Assembly: GCF_001541095.1 (NCBI RefSeq)
Contig: NZ_LMXH01000010.1
Span: 1 to 62,180 of the forward strand
Source: Paenibacillus sp. FJAT-26967
GTDB lineage: Bacteria > Bacillota > Bacilli > Paenibacillales > NBRC-103111
Direction of reading: 5' to 3'
DNA length: 62,180 bases
Part shown: in pieces, positions 37,794 to 47,652 of the stretch
Layout of the letters: every line of letters begins with the position of its first letter
How positions within the stretch are numbered: position 1 is the first letter of the stretch
The notes under the pieces: model-generated
The model's database searches: none
Seen by the model: the letters and a program-made list of their open reading frames with translations, nothing else
Told to the model about the DNA's origin: nothing
Made by a program: the position numbers and the translations under genes

Positions 37794-38294
37794 ATGGCAA
37801 TTGAAGTGGGCAGCAAATTAGAAGGAAGAGTGACCGGGATCACTCACTTTGGGGCATTTGTCGAGCTTGAACAGGGTGTTACCGGACTGGTGCACATCTC
37901 GGAGATCGCCGACAACTACGTAAAGGATGTCAACGACCATCTCAAACTCGAAGACAAAGTTCTGGTCAAAGTCATCAACGTGGACAAGGACGGGAAAATC
38001 GGCTTATCCATCAAGCAGACGATCGAAAAGCCCGCTGAACCTGCTCGCCCTCAAAGACCACCAGGCAATAGTAAGTTCGACTCCTCTCGTTCCGGAGACC
38101 GTCCAAGCTTTGGTGGCGGCGGTGGACACGGACGTGGAGATCGCGGTGGACGCGGTGGCGGTTTCCGTAACCCGCCAGGTAAACCTACTTTTGAGGACAA
38201 GATGAGTCGCTTTCTCAAAGATAGTGAAGAGCGCATCTCTTCACTCAAGAAGCAGGATTCCAAACGCGGTGGACGTGGCGGAAGACGCGACTAA
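37794..38294 (+). CDS. yabR: S1-domain RNA-binding protein YabR
   Basis: A 166-residue protein: an S1 domain (residues 1-75; EVGSKLEGRVTGITHFGAFV, VNVDKDGKIGLSIKQT-like end), a Gly/Arg-rich RGG-like linker (about 95-128), and a basic C-terminus (SEERISSLKKQDSKRGGRGG). It probably binds RNA or ribosomes; the precise role is unknown. I use ATG 37794, which matches the B. subtilis N-terminus; a TTG at 37785 lies closer to the GGGAGG site but spacing there is only four bases. The RGG linker is longer than in B. subtilis. Confidence 0.92.
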   Translation: MAIEVGSKLEGRVTGITHFGAFVELEQGVTGLVHISEIADNYVKDVNDHLKLEDKVLVKVINVDKDGKIGLSIKQTIEKPAEPARPQRPPGNSKFDSSRSGDRPSFGGGGGHGRGDRGGRGGGFRNPPGKPTFEDKMSRFLKDSEERISSLKKQDSKRGGRGGRRD

Positions 38295-38331
38295 TCGTTC
38301 CTCTTGCTCTACTTATATGATTACAAGAATT

Positions 38332-38372
38332 TACAACCACACTCCGTTTAGGCGGATGTGGTTTTTTTGCGT
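38332..38372 (+). terminator. terminator after yabR
   Basis: AACCACA..CCG pairs with CGG..TGTGGTT, followed by TTTTTTT. Confidence 0.88.
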
Positions 38373-38382
38373 CGACTGAACT

Positions 38383-38534
38383 AACGTTTTTCGGGGAATC
38401 GACACAACCTTACCGCATATGCATGGTAAGCGGCTTGTATGAAGCGAATCCTCCGAGGAACGGGCGTTCGGAACGATGGGGCCAAGCCCCTGATAGGGCT
38501 GCGTTTGCGTTAAGCTGACAAGGCCCCTTTTTTG
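38383..38534 (+). ncRNA. candidate structured RNA upstream of spoIIE
   Basis: A 150-base stretch between two terminator-like hairpins with several potential stems: CTTACC/GGTAAG (about 38411-38432), CGTTC/GAACG, AGCCC/GGGCT nested inside GGGGCC (38478-38483) and GGCCCC (38522-38527), the last followed by TTTTTT. It looks like an independent transcript or leader ending at its own terminator. In B. subtilis tRNA genes lie near this place, but no tRNA fold is present here. No promoter was confidently found. Confidence 0.35.
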
Positions 38535-38598
38535 TCGGAAATTTCTTGGACTCTAGTAACTCATTGTGACAAAATTTATGAGAGAAGGCTCCTATAAT
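38532..38598 (+). promoter_or_regulatory. spoIIE promoter with 0A-like box
   Basis: TATAAT at 38593-38598 lies about 22 bases after a TTGTGAC element (38564-38570), the long spacing of Spo0A-activated sigma-A promoters such as B. subtilis spoIIE and spoIIG. TTGTCGGAA (38532-38540) matches the 0A core TGTCGAA with one difference. Confidence 0.6.
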
Positions 38599-38630
38599 AA
38601 ACCCACTAAGAGAAATGGTGGTGTCTGAAC

Positions 38631-41123
38631 ATGGAAAAACGAAATGGTGCACTTTCCATCGGTCTGCAGTGGGCAGGCGCGATGCAGCGGACGAAATCAG
38701 CGGCTCATGACCGAGTTGTGGAGAATAGGATGGTTCAATCCATGGTAGCCAAGAAGTGGTCGATACTGCTTCTGATCATGGCCTTCCTGCTCGGAAGAGC
38801 CATGATTCTGGAAGAGCTTGCCCCCTTTTCATTGGCCTTTTTTGCCGTCATGTACTTTCAGCGCCGCGACTTACTCTTGTGGACGGGAGCTTTTCTATTT
38901 GCAGGCAGCATGCTGGCCGTACAGCCTCAAAGCGGATATATGCTGACCGAAATGATTGTGTTCGTACTGATCCAGAAAGCACTTGAGAAATATGAGCGGT
39001 CGGATCTTTCGCTCGCGCCCGTTCTTGTTTTCATCACTTCGCTGCTGGTCCAAATGTTTGCCCATCTGGTCAACTCGGATCTGACCTGGTTCTCCTTGAC
39101 CATGACGGGTGTACAGTCCCTGCTAAGTCTGGTTCTGACCCTTATTTTTGTACAAGCTGTCCCTGTCTTTACCTTGACCCGCAAAAACTATCAGCTCAAA
39201 CATGAAGAAATAATCTGTTTGATCATCTTACTGGCTTCTATGATGACTGGAACGGTTGGCTGGACAATAGGACCCGTTACAGTTGAGCATGTCGTGTCGA
39301 GGTATCTGATTCTTCTGTTTGCTCTGGTTGGCGGCGCCCCATTCGGCGCATCAGTCGGAGTTGTCACGGGACTCATTCTTAGCTTGGCCAATGCCAACGC
39401 AATCTATCAAATGAGTCTGCTGGCCTTCTCGGGCCTGCTCGCAGGGCTGCTTAAAGAGGGCAGGCGGATGGCCGTTGCATTCGGCATGCTGCTGGGCTCA
39501 TCCATTCTATCGATCTACATAGGCACGCAGGGAGAAGTTATGAATTCTACCTGGGAGTCTGTAGCGGCGGTTGTCCTGTTCCTTCTCACGCCGAAGAGCG
39601 TGCTTCAGACGCTGGCCAAGTATATTCCCGGTACTCAAGAGAATCTGAAGTCACAACAGGATTATGCCAAAAGAGTGCGGGATATTACGGCGGGCAGGGT
39701 GGAACAGTTCTCGCAAGTTTTTATGCAGCTGGCCCGCAGCTTCAAGCAGTTGACCGTCGAGAGCCAGCCTTTGCAGAAGGAGGAAGAAATCAGCCACTTC
39801 ATGGAAGCGGTCTCTAACCAGACTTGCCAGATGTGCTCCAAAAGAGTCCGCTGCTGGGATCAGCGCTTCTATCAGACCTATCAATATATGACGGGTATGA
39901 TGACGGAGATTGAGCTTAATCCTGATTTTAATAAGAGGCAAATACCGCTGGAATGGAGACAGGCTTGTACGAAACCGGATCAAGTGCTGGAAGTGATGAA
40001 GAATCAATATGCGATGTATCAGAATGATATGCATTGGAAAAAACAAATTTCCGACAGCAGGCAGATTGTAGCCGACCAGCTCAGCGGTGTATCTCAAGTC
40101 ATGGAGGATTTGGCGAAGGAGATCAAGCGGGAGGGACAAGAGCTGTTTTTACAGGAAGAACAAATACGCCAGGCTCTTGAGGATCTGGGACTATCCATAC
40201 ACAGCATTGATGTCGTTTCCTTAGACGAAGGAAATGTGGAAATCGAAATTATCCATCAGTATACCAGAGGTTTCGATGAATGCCGCAAGATCATTGCTCC
40301 GCTGCTAAGTGAAATCCTGGGCGAGCATATAGCTGTCAAGAATGAAGAAATGATGCCTAGGGGTGAGGGGTACAGCATGGTTCAATTCGGCTCGGCTAAG
40401 GAATACGAAGTAGAGACGGGGATAGCAGGAGCCGCTAAGGGCGGAGAGCTGCTGTCCGGGGACAGCTTTTCGCTGGCAGAATTGGGGAACGGCAAGTTTG
40501 TGGTCGCACTAAGCGACGGGATGGGGAACGGGGAGCGGGCAAGCGCCGAGAGCTCGGCGGCGTTGAATATTTTGCAGCAGCTCCTTCAATCGGGTATGGA
40601 TGAGAAAATTGCCATCAAATCCGTCAACTCTGTTCTGCTGCTTCGCTCCTCCGACGAAGTATATGCCACCGTGGATATGGCTTTAATTGATCTCTACAGC
40701 GCACAAACAACATTTATGAAAATCGGCTCGACGCCCAGTTTCATTAAGCGTGGACATGAGGTGATACCGATCAAGGCCAACAATCTCCCTGTCGGTATTC
40801 TACAAGACATCGAGGTAGATCTGGTATCACAGCCGCTGCAGCACGGGGATCTTCTCATAATGATGACAGATGGCATTTATGACGCGCCGGGTCATGCGGT
40901 GAATAAGGAGTTGTGGATGAAGCGGGTTATTCAGGAGATTGAAACGGACATTCCGCAGGATTTTGCCGATTGTCTGCTGGATCGCGTGGTCCGCTGCCAT
41001 CATGGTGAGATTATTGATGATATGACGGTCGTTGCCGCCCGTATCGAGAAACATCAGCCCGAATGGGCGACGTTCCGCTGGCCGGGGGTGAACCGCATCG
41101 AGCGTCCTAAGGTGGTGAGCTGA
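38631..41123 (+). CDS. spoIIE: stage II sporulation protein E (SpoIIE)
   Basis: An 830-residue membrane phosphatase. After a basic N-terminus about ten transmembrane helices run from residue 45 to 325, then a regulatory region with CQMCSKRVRCW (about 400), and a PP2C domain from about 600 with the metal ligands in LSGDSFSLAEL, SDGMGNGERA and MTDGIYDAPG. It dephosphorylates SpoIIAA and so releases sigma-F in the forespore; it also acts at the polar septum with FtsZ. ATG 38631 lies about 30 bases after the -10. Confidence 0.97.
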   Translation: MEKRNGALSIGLQWAGAMQRTKSAAHDRVVENRMVQSMVAKKWSILLLIMAFLLGRAMILEELAPFSLAFFAVMYFQRRDLLLWTGAFLFAGSMLAVQPQSGYMLTEMIVFVLIQKALEKYERSDLSLAPVLVFITSLLVQMFAHLVNSDLTWFSLTMTGVQSLLSLVLTLIFVQAVPVFTLTRKNYQLKHEEIICLIILLASMMTGTVGWTIGPVTVEHVVSRYLILLFALVGGAPFGASVGVVTGLILSLANANAIYQMSLLAFSGLLAGLLKEGRRMAVAFGMLLGSSILSIYIGTQGEVMNSTWESVAAVVLFLLTPKSVLQTLAKYIPGTQENLKSQQDYAKRVRDITAGRVEQFSQVFMQLARSFKQLTVESQPLQKEEEISHFMEAVSNQTCQMCSKRVRCWDQRFYQTYQYMTGMMTEIELNPDFNKRQIPLEWRQACTKPDQVLEVMKNQYAMYQNDMHWKKQISDSRQIVADQLSGVSQVMEDLAKEIKREGQELFLQEEQIRQALEDLGLSIHSIDVVSLDEGNVEIEIIHQYTRGFDECRKIIAPLLSEILGEHIAVKNEEMMPRGEGYSMVQFGSAKEYEVETGIAGAAKGGELLSGDSFSLAELGNGKFVVALSDGMGNGERASAESSAALNILQQLLQSGMDEKIAIKSVNSVLLLRSSDEVYATVDMALIDLYSAQTTFMKIGSTPSFIKRGHEVIPIKANNLPVGILQDIEVDLVSQPLQHGDLLIMMTDGIYDAPGHAVNKELWMKRVIQEIETDIPQDFADCLLDRVVRCHHGEIIDDMTVVAARIEKHQPEWATFRWPGVNRIERPKVVS

Positions 41124-41477
41124 TTCAGGAAGGTTGTAGTCCGGCTGGACGTGACCTTGAGGGGATGGTGATATTAGCTAGTGGCTACTGGTAATAAGAA
41201 GGATAGGAACTGGAAAAACGAAGGAGGGATTTGGTGGATAGTAAGACATGAAAGAAGGCTAAGAAAGCAGAGCATGGATGAGGGGTATGAATGAAGGTCG
41301 TGAATGAAAGGATATAGGCGCTCCCTTGAGGGGCGCTTTATATTTGGTTTGTATGGGGCTGTGTTTGCTTGTAATCACATTGAAGATATCCCGCTGCCCA
41401 GATGTGTTCCTATGATTAGAATCTCGCATACTTGGCGAAACTAGTAAGAACAATCATAGACTGGAGGCGAAGAGAGC
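41124..41477. other. purine-rich intergenic region between spoIIE and yabS
   Basis: About 350 bases without a gene. The plus strand from about 41195 to 41315 is unusually rich in A and G. A hairpin GGCGCTCC/GGGGCGCT followed by TTATATTT (41316-41350) may be the spoIIE terminator. Confidence 0.5.
41314..41350 (+). terminator. probable terminator after spoIIE
   Basis: GGCGCTCC, loop CTTGA, GGGGCGC, then TTTATATTT; the T tract is interrupted. Confidence 0.6.
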
Positions 41478-42200
41478 ATGAAACAAATTCTACTAATCAC
41501 CGACGGGTGCTCTAACGTCGGGATCAGCCCGACAACAGCAGCTGCACAAGCGCGTGCTGAAGGGATTACGGTCAATGTGATCGGCGTGGTTGACCAGGGG
41601 GAGCTCGGCCTGCTCGGCGCCGAGGAGATTCGTGACATTGCAAGGGCAGGCGGCGGGATGAGCAGGATCGCCACTTCCCAGCAGCTGTCACAGACCATCC
41701 AGATGATGACGCGCAGGACGGTGTCGCAGACGGTGCAGCAGGCAGTCAGCCGCGAGCTGCACAGCATCCTCGGCAGCGGTGACGTGACCGAGCTGCCGCC
41801 GGCTCAGCGCTCCGAAGTCGTGCGCGTCATTGACGACCTCGCAGAGACAGGATCGCTCCGTGTGGCGCTCCTCGTAGATGCCAGCGCCAGCATGAAGCCC
41901 AAGATGGCAGCTGTGCGCGAGGCCATCTCGGACCTGCTGCTGAGCCTGCGCGCGAGGTCGGGCCCAAGCGAACTGGCCGTGTTTCATTTTCCCGGCCACC
42001 ACAGTACGGATCCCGAGGTGGAGATGGACTCGGGGTGGACCGCCAACCTTGCAAATTTGGATAGGATGTTCTATAAATTAAACATGAAGGGTACAACCCC
42101 GACTGGCCCTGCCTTGCTTAAGGTTGTGCAGTATGTCGCGGAGAAGCCTGCTTATTCAAGCGATGATGAGGACGGGATGCTTCGTGACTACGTCGTATGA
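41478..42200 (+). CDS. yabS: VWA-domain protein YabS
   Basis: A 240-residue soluble protein of the YabS family. The N-terminus MKQILLITDGCSNVG and the second half VALLVDASASMKPKMAAVRE contain von Willebrand A features, the latter with the DxSxS metal-ion (MIDAS) motif. Its molecular function is unknown. It lies between spoIIE and yabT as in B. subtilis. The coding end overlaps yabT by 17 bases if the start chosen there is right. The middle part is GC-rich. Confidence 0.87.
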   Translation: MKQILLITDGCSNVGISPTTAAAQARAEGITVNVIGVVDQGELGLLGAEEIRDIARAGGGMSRIATSQQLSQTIQMMTRRTVSQTVQQAVSRELHSILGSGDVTELPPAQRSEVVRVIDDLAETGSLRVALLVDASASMKPKMAAVREAISDLLLSLRARSGPSELAVFHFPGHHSTDPEVEMDSGWTANLANLDRMFYKLNMKGTTPTGPALLKVVQYVAEKPAYSSDDEDGMLRDYVV

Positions 42201-43104
42201 GCCCTCGTTGCCTTTCGGAACGACTCTCAGCGGGCGATGGAATGGCAGAACCTATACGGTAGAACGCAGACTAGGTTCCGGCTCTAACGGGCAAGTGCTT
42301 CTGGTGCGGCGCGGTGGGCGCAGGTATGCCATGAAGATCGGGTATGATCCGCTCGATCACCAGTTCGAGGTCAACGCGCTGCAGTCACTTTCCAGGACTG
42401 ACACATCGTTTGGGCAATTTCTACTGGACACCGATGATGCGGAATACGAGGGAAAAAGGCTCTCTTTTTTTGTCATGCCGTATATTGAGGGATCTTCATT
42501 ATCCAAATACATACGCGCTAATGGTACTGGCTGGATTTACGTGATTGGCTCTAATTTGCTTAAAAAGTTGGTGGAACTTCACCAAAGTGGTTATATCTAT
42601 GGGGATCTCAAATCAGATAATCTGGTTGTGATGGAACACGGCCGTGTTGAAATCGTTGATTTTGGCGGTATGACCGCTAAGGGCAGAGCGATCAAGCAAT
42701 TTACGGAGATTTTTGACCGGGGGTATTGGTATGCGGGAGAGCGGATCGCCGAGGATAGTTACGACCTGTTCTCCTTTGCCGTCCTGATCATCAAAACGCT
42801 GGATAAGAACGATTCATTCCGTTCTGCCATTCAATCGCTTCCTCAGAATAGATGTCTATCTATGCTGGAGGAAATCGTGCAGCGCAATGACCGCTTAAAG
42901 GAGATGGCTCCGTTTCTTCTGCGGGCTTTGAGAGGGCAGTTCGCAAACTCGAATGAAGCCTTGATCGCCTGGAGAGAGCAGGGGAAGAGGCTCCGGGCCG
43001 CTGCACAGGCACCTGACAGCCATGCATCCCCCTGGATGCTGCTGTCTTTGGCGGCCTCTCTTATCGCTCTCCTTGGCACACTTGGTTATTTCTACTGGAA
43101 ATAA
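42184..43104 (+). CDS. yabT: membrane Ser/Thr protein kinase YabT
   Basis: A Hanks-type kinase of about 306 residues with a single C-terminal transmembrane helix (about 285-303). The glycine loop is RLGSGSNGQVLL, the ATP lysine is in YAMKIGY, the catalytic loop is YGDLKSDN (Tyr-Gly replaces the His-Arg of HRD, as in YabT relatives), and the metal loop is VDFGGMT. In B. subtilis YabT is DNA-activated and phosphorylates RecA and AbrB during sporulation. The start is uncertain: GTG 42184 fits the B. subtilis N-terminus, ATG 42163 is an alternative, and neither has a good ribosome site. Confidence 0.88.
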   Translation: MTTSYEPSLPFGTTLSGRWNGRTYTVERRLGSGSNGQVLLVRRGGRRYAMKIGYDPLDHQFEVNALQSLSRTDTSFGQFLLDTDDAEYEGKRLSFFVMPYIEGSSLSKYIRANGTGWIYVIGSNLLKKLVELHQSGYIYGDLKSDNLVVMEHGRVEIVDFGGMTAKGRAIKQFTEIFDRGYWYAGERIAEDSYDLFSFAVLIIKTLDKNDSFRSAIQSLPQNRCLSMLEEIVQRNDRLKEMAPFLLRALRGQFANSNEALIAWREQGKRLRAAAQAPDSHASPWMLLSLAASLIALLGTLGYFYWK

Positions 43105-43260
43105 CCGTAGACCCTGCTTTTGAGCTAATCAATAGCCGTTAGGCAAGCAGGTTGGTAATGAATGTGCCAGTATGTCCGTTATATCTAAGTGCAGTAAGTA
43201 ATCAGGATGAGTGCATGATGTCAAAATGTACCCGTCTGCACGGAAAGCGGGGAAGTCACA

Positions 43261-44778
43261 ATGAAAGGACCCAAGCAGCCGGATGCTGCGGGAGCGGATA
43301 GGGAACATTTAACCGGAGGCCTGGATGCGGGGTTCCGGCTTCGTGCTGTGGTAGAGCGTGTCATCCGCGAGGAAAGATTGCTCGAGCGGGGCGATACGAT
43401 AGTGGTCGGTGTCTCTGGAGGTCCTGATTCGGTAGCGCTGCTGCATCTGCTGCATAAGCTTTCCACAGCATGGGATTGGAAGCTCATCGTCGCTCACGTC
43501 AACCACAGGTTCCGCGGTGAGGAGTCCGACCGTGAAGCTGATTTTGTAGCCTCTTTTGCAAAGAAGCTCGGGCTTACCTGTGAAGTGGGGAATATCGATG
43601 TTCCCGCTTATATAGAAGAAACATCTTTGAACTCTCAGGTGGCCGCCCGGAAGAAACGCTATCAGTTTCTATATGAAACTGCCCGGCGGTACGGTGCTAG
43701 CCGGATCGCGCTTGCCCACCATGCTGATGATCAAGCGGAAACTATCCTTATGCGGATTTTACGGGGGACCGGTCCGGCAGGTTTAACGGGAATTCCTCAA
43801 CGAAGATTCGAAAAAAAAGTGGAACTCGTCCGTCCTTTGCTTCGTATATACAAGAAAGAGGTAAGTAATTACTGTCGTTTCGAGGAGCTTGCTTATTGCC
43901 GTGACAGCAGTAACGAGTCGCGCAAATATAATCGCAACCGCATCCGGTTGGATGCGATGCCGTTTTTGCAGCAATTCAACGGACAGCTCCCCGAATCTCT
44001 GAACCGGCTTGGTGAGATTATGACGGAAGAGAATGCTTACATGGAGAAAGAAGCGGAAGGTGCATTCGCTTCTATTGCTGCTTTGGAGTCAGGGGCTGTC
44101 ACCATGCAGCGGGCTGACTTCGTTCAATTGCACGTCGCTTTACAAAGGCGTGTGATTAAACTAATATTAAATTATCTTACTTTTCAAGCGGAAAACGTCG
44201 ATTACGTAAGATTAGAGGCGATTCGTACGGGTATCGTTCAGGAGCAGCCTGCTAATTTTACAATGCCTATTGACGGGGCTTTTCACTTGATTCGTGAGTA
44301 CGATTGCATCTGCTTTCGGTCCAAGATGTCAGATTCAGCCGATGCGGCTTTTTTGTATCCATTGGATTTAAGCCAGAGTTACCTTCTTATTCCTCAAGCC
44401 GATGCTGCCTTAACCTTTAAGACCCTATCTGGTGAGTTGATTACGGAGGAAGCCGATGCTGCAGCGAAAGCTGATGAGGAAGGGGTTTGGTTTGACCTCG
44501 ATGCCCTTCGGCTGCCCTTGTATGTAAGGAGCCGGCAAGTCGGGGACCGTTTGGAGCCTTTTGGTTTAAACGGGACCAAAAAAGTAAAAGATATTCTCAT
44601 GGATGCCAAAATACCGCCCAGCCGTAGAGCCAGGCTTCCGTTGCTTGTGGATGCGGAAGGCACTGTACTGTGGATACCGGGCATTCGCCGTTCCCGTCAT
44701 GCTTTAATCAGGCCTGGAACTATACGCTCGCTTTATCTGCGGATTGAAGCTGGGGATGGCGCGGCAGAAGGACCCTGA
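43261..44778 (+). CDS. tilS: tRNA(Ile)-lysidine synthase
   Basis: Modifies C34 of tRNA-Ile(CAU) to lysidine so that it reads AUA; essential. 505 residues. The PP-loop motif VGVSGGPDSVALLHLL is near residue 48-63, HVNHRFRGEESDREA near 80, and the C-terminal TilS domain contains GDRLEPFGLNGTKKVKDIL (about 422). About 25 residues precede the core. ATG 43261 follows GGGGAAGTCACA. It precedes hpt and ftsH, the standard arrangement. Confidence 0.95.
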   Translation: MKGPKQPDAAGADREHLTGGLDAGFRLRAVVERVIREERLLERGDTIVVGVSGGPDSVALLHLLHKLSTAWDWKLIVAHVNHRFRGEESDREADFVASFAKKLGLTCEVGNIDVPAYIEETSLNSQVAARKKRYQFLYETARRYGASRIALAHHADDQAETILMRILRGTGPAGLTGIPQRRFEKKVELVRPLLRIYKKEVSNYCRFEELAYCRDSSNESRKYNRNRIRLDAMPFLQQFNGQLPESLNRLGEIMTEENAYMEKEAEGAFASIAALESGAVTMQRADFVQLHVALQRRVIKLILNYLTFQAENVDYVRLEAIRTGIVQEQPANFTMPIDGAFHLIREYDCICFRSKMSDSADAAFLYPLDLSQSYLLIPQADAALTFKTLSGELITEEADAAAKADEEGVWFDLDALRLPLYVRSRQVGDRLEPFGLNGTKKVKDILMDAKIPPSRRARLPLLVDAEGTVLWIPGIRRSRHALIRPGTIRSLYLRIEAGDGAAEGP

Positions 44779-44824
44779 GAATGATTTTTGACTGTTTTCA
44801 TATTATAAAGTAGGGGGAGCATCC

Positions 44825-45364
44825 TTGTTTAGAGACATTCAAGAAGTATTCTACTCAGAAGAACAGATTCAGGCTAAAGTACAGGAGCTCGGGCAGCAAA
44901 TATCCAAAGACTTCGAAGGCCGCAATCCACTGGTCATTTGTGTGCTCAAAGGAGCCTTTATCTTCATGGCGGATCTGGTTAAACAAGTAACGATTCCGCT
45001 TGAGATTGATTTCATGGCGGTTTCGAGTTACGGACAATCGACCAAATCTTCAGGGGTCGTCAAAATCATCAAAGATTTAGACGTGTCCGTAGAAGGACGT
45101 CACGTCATGATCGTCGAAGATATTATAGATAGCGGCTTAACGCTCAGCTACCTGATCGATGTACTCGAAAGACGGAACGCGCAGTCCGTTTCCGTTGTAA
45201 CGCTTTTCAACAAACCTGCAAGAAGAACGGTGGATTTACAGCCGGATTATGCCGGCTTCGAAATTCCGGATGCGTTTATTGTCGGCTACGGGCTTGATTA
45301 TGCGGAGAAATACCGCAATCTACCTTACATCGGCGTTCTTAAACCCGAAATTTATTCCACCTAG
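44825..45364 (+). CDS. hpt: hypoxanthine-guanine phosphoribosyltransferase
   Basis: A 179-residue purine salvage enzyme. The PRPP motif is [16 protein letters not shown] (about residues 97-112), and the flexible loop [14 protein letters not shown] is near 63. The C-terminal [20 protein letters not shown] is typical of the family. It begins at TTG 44825, six bases after GGGGGAG. Located between tilS and ftsH as in B. subtilis (hprT). Confidence 0.95.
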   Translation: MFRDIQEVFYSEEQIQAKVQELGQQISKDFEGRNPLVICVLKGAFIFMADLVKQVTIPLEIDFMAVSSYGQSTKSSGVVKIIKDLDVSVEGRHVMIVEDIIDSGLTLSYLIDVLERRNAQSVSVVTLFNKPARRTVDLQPDYAGFEIPDAFIVGYGLDYAEKYRNLPYIGVLKPEIYST

Positions 45365-45395
45365 GCGTGTCGAGTATGTCCCATGGCCAGCTTTG

Positions 45396-45425
45396 TTGTG
45401 ATGCTGAGACATGCTGTGGTAAAAT
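45396..45425 (+). promoter_or_regulatory. probable sigma-A promoter of ftsH
   Basis: TTGTGA (45396-45401), 18-base spacer, TAAAAT (45420-45425), about 35 bases before ftsH. Confidence 0.55.
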
Positions 45426-45458
45426 ATAAAAAGTGTGCCGTTTGAGAGGAGGTAGCGG

Positions 45459-47432
45459 ATGAATCGCTTTATCCGGAATACCGGTTTTTATTTATTGATT
45501 TTCCTGGTAACTGTCGGTATTGTGCATTTCATTAGTACGCAGAACGATCAAAAAGACCCGATTACCTACAACGAGTTCCGGCAGGAAATAGCGGCCAAGA
45601 ACGTCGAGAAACTACAGATTAAAGTCGACGGGGGTACGTACCTGATTAACGGAAGTTATAAGGCGCCTAAGGAAGCGGATAAGAAAGAATTCGTTACCCG
45701 TGGTCCCTTTGATTCCAGTGTTGTAAAGTTAGTCGAAACAGCCGGTGTTCAAGAAGAATATCTCAAAATGGAAGGCGATAGCGTCTGGATTTCGTTCCTG
45801 ACCTCCATTATCCCGTTTGTGATTATCTTTGTTCTCTTCTTCTTCTTGATGAATCAGGCCCAGGGTGGCGGCGGCAAAGTCATGAACTTCGGCAAGAGCC
45901 GTGCCCGCTTATATAATGAAGAGAAAAAACGCGTCACGTTTGAGGACGTGGCCGGCGCGGACGAAGAGAAACAGGAATTGATCGAAGTTGTTGAATTCCT
46001 TAAAGATCCGCGTAAATTCTCTGCAGTAGGAGCGCGTATTCCTAAAGGCGTACTCCTCAACGGTCCTCCGGGAACCGGTAAAACGCTTCTGGCTCGTGCT
46101 GTAGCCGGTGAAGCAGGGGTACCTTTCTTCAGCATCTCGGGTTCCGACTTCGTCGAAATGTTCGTCGGTGTCGGTGCATCACGTGTACGTGACTTGTTCG
46201 AGAACGCTAAGAAGAACGCTCCGTGTATTATCTTTATCGATGAGATTGACGCCGTCGGCCGTCAACGTGGCGCAGGCCTCGGCGGCGGACATGATGAGCG
46301 TGAGCAGACGCTCAACCAATTGCTCGTCGAGATGGACGGATTCGGTGCGAACGAAGGAATCATCATCGTAGCCGCGACTAACCGTCCGGATATTCTGGAT
46401 CCGGCGCTTCTTCGTCCGGGACGTTTTGACCGTCAAATTACGGTTGACCGCCCGGATGTTAAAGGACGTGAAGCGGTACTTAAAGTACACGCACGGAACA
46501 AACCGCTGGCCAAAGATGTGAAGATGGAATCGATCGCCCGCTACACCACCGGATTTACGGGCGCGGACTTAGAGAACCTTCTTAATGAAGCAGCTTTGAT
46601 CGCAGCCCGTCGCAACCGCAAGGATATTTCGATGGCGGAGATCGAAGAAGCATTCGACCGAGTCATTGTAGGTACGCAGAAGAAAAGCCGCGTAATCAGC
46701 GAGCGCGAGAAGCGCACAGTTGCTTACCATGAATCCGGACACGCGATTATCGGTTACTATGCCGAGAATGCAGATATGGTTCATAAGGTAACGATCGTAC
46801 CTCGCGGACGTGCAGGCGGTTATGTAATGATGCTGCCTAAAGAAGGCGAAGACCGGATGATGCAGACCAAGAATGAACTGCTCGACAAAATCACGGGACT
46901 CCTCGGTGGTCGTGTCGCGGAAGAAATCTTCATCGGTGAAATCGCGACAGGTGCTTATAGCGATTTCCAGAAGGCGACAGGCATTGTGCGTAGAATGGTG
47001 ATGGAGTTCGGTATGAGCGATAAGCTTGGACCGATGCAGTTTGGAAGCAGTCAAGGTCAAGTGTTCTTGGGCCGTGATATTGGTCATGAACAGAACTACA
47101 GTGACGCGATTGCTTATGAGATTGATCAGGAAATGCAGCTTATTATTCGCGAATGTTACGACCGTGCGAAGCAGATTCTGAATGAGCACAAGGATAAAGT
47201 CCATCTCGTTGCACAGACGCTTCTCGAAAGAGAAACACTGGACAAAGAGCAGATCGTGGAATTGCTTGAGAGTGGTAAAATTTCCGGAGACGACGAAGTG
47301 AAAGTGACAATTCAGAGCCAGGGCGACAAACCGGAGCCGACTCCTGAAGTGGAACTAAAAACAGAGACACCGGAACGCACCCCGCTGAACCCACCGGATA
47401 AACCGGATGATGACGGTAAAAATCAAGCTTAA
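45459..47432 (+). CDS. ftsH: ATP-dependent zinc metalloprotease FtsH
   Basis: A 657-residue membrane-bound AAA protease for quality control and regulated degradation. Two transmembrane helices (about residues 7-23 and 110-132) flank a small external domain. Walker A GPPGTGKT is near 203, Walker [10 protein letters not shown] near 258, the SRH with the arginine finger in LLRPGRFDR near 313, and the zinc site HESGH near 423. The tail after about 610 is a hydrophilic Pro/Glu-rich extension. ATG 45459 follows GAGAGGAGGTAGC. Confidence 0.98.
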   Translation: MNRFIRNTGFYLLIFLVTVGIVHFISTQNDQKDPITYNEFRQEIAAKNVEKLQIKVDGGTYLINGSYKAPKEADKKEFVTRGPFDSSVVKLVETAGVQEEYLKMEGDSVWISFLTSIIPFVIIFVLFFFLMNQAQGGGGKVMNFGKSRARLYNEEKKRVTFEDVAGADEEKQELIEVVEFLKDPRKFSAVGARIPKGVLLNGPPGTGKTLLARAVAGEAGVPFFSISGSDFVEMFVGVGASRVRDLFENAKKNAPCIIFIDEIDAVGRQRGAGLGGGHDEREQTLNQLLVEMDGFGANEGIIIVAATNRPDILDPALLRPGRFDRQITVDRPDVKGREAVLKVHARNKPLAKDVKMESIARYTTGFTGADLENLLNEAALIAARRNRKDISMAEIEEAFDRVIVGTQKKSRVISEREKRTVAYHESGHAIIGYYAENADMVHKVTIVPRGRAGGYVMMLPKEGEDRMMQTKNELLDKITGLLGGRVAEEIFIGEIATGAYSDFQKATGIVRRMVMEFGMSDKLGPMQFGSSQGQVFLGRDIGHEQNYSDAIAYEIDQEMQLIIRECYDRAKQILNEHKDKVHLVAQTLLERETLDKEQIVELLESGKISGDDEVKVTIQSQGDKPEPTPEVELKTETPERTPLNPPDKPDDDGKNQA

Positions 47433-47457
47433 ACGAAGCGGTTGAAATAGATAGTTA

Positions 47458-47494
47458 TAGAACCGGAGGTCCTGCTGGACCCCCGGTTTTTCTA
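47458..47494 (+). terminator. terminator after ftsH
   Basis: AACCGGAGGTCC, loop TGCT, GGACCCCCGGTT, then TTT. Confidence 0.9.
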
Positions 47495-47516
47495 TATTCA
47501 GATAACCAATTACGGA

Positions 47517-47545
47517 TTGACACTTCCGAGCATGTTGTGTAAATT
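47517..47545 (+). promoter_or_regulatory. sigma-A promoter of the nadABC operon
   Basis: TTGACA (47517-47522), 17-base spacer, TAAATT (47540-47545). Downstream, AAAACTT-ATACAC-AAGTTTT (about 47560-47580) is an inverted repeat that could be an operator for an NAD-related repressor. Confidence 0.78.
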
Positions 47546-47652
47546 TAGTTGTGAAACTTTAAAACTTATACACAAGTTTTTGGATCGTAAGGATAGCCGC
47601 TATCGCCAATCACCGCTATAGGCGTGCCGCTTCATATAAGGAGGATGCAATT

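Noticed and set aside
38395-38460. tRNA gene near spoIIE, as in B. subtilis
   Set aside because: No seven-base anticodon loop, no T-loop and no acceptor stem could be formed.
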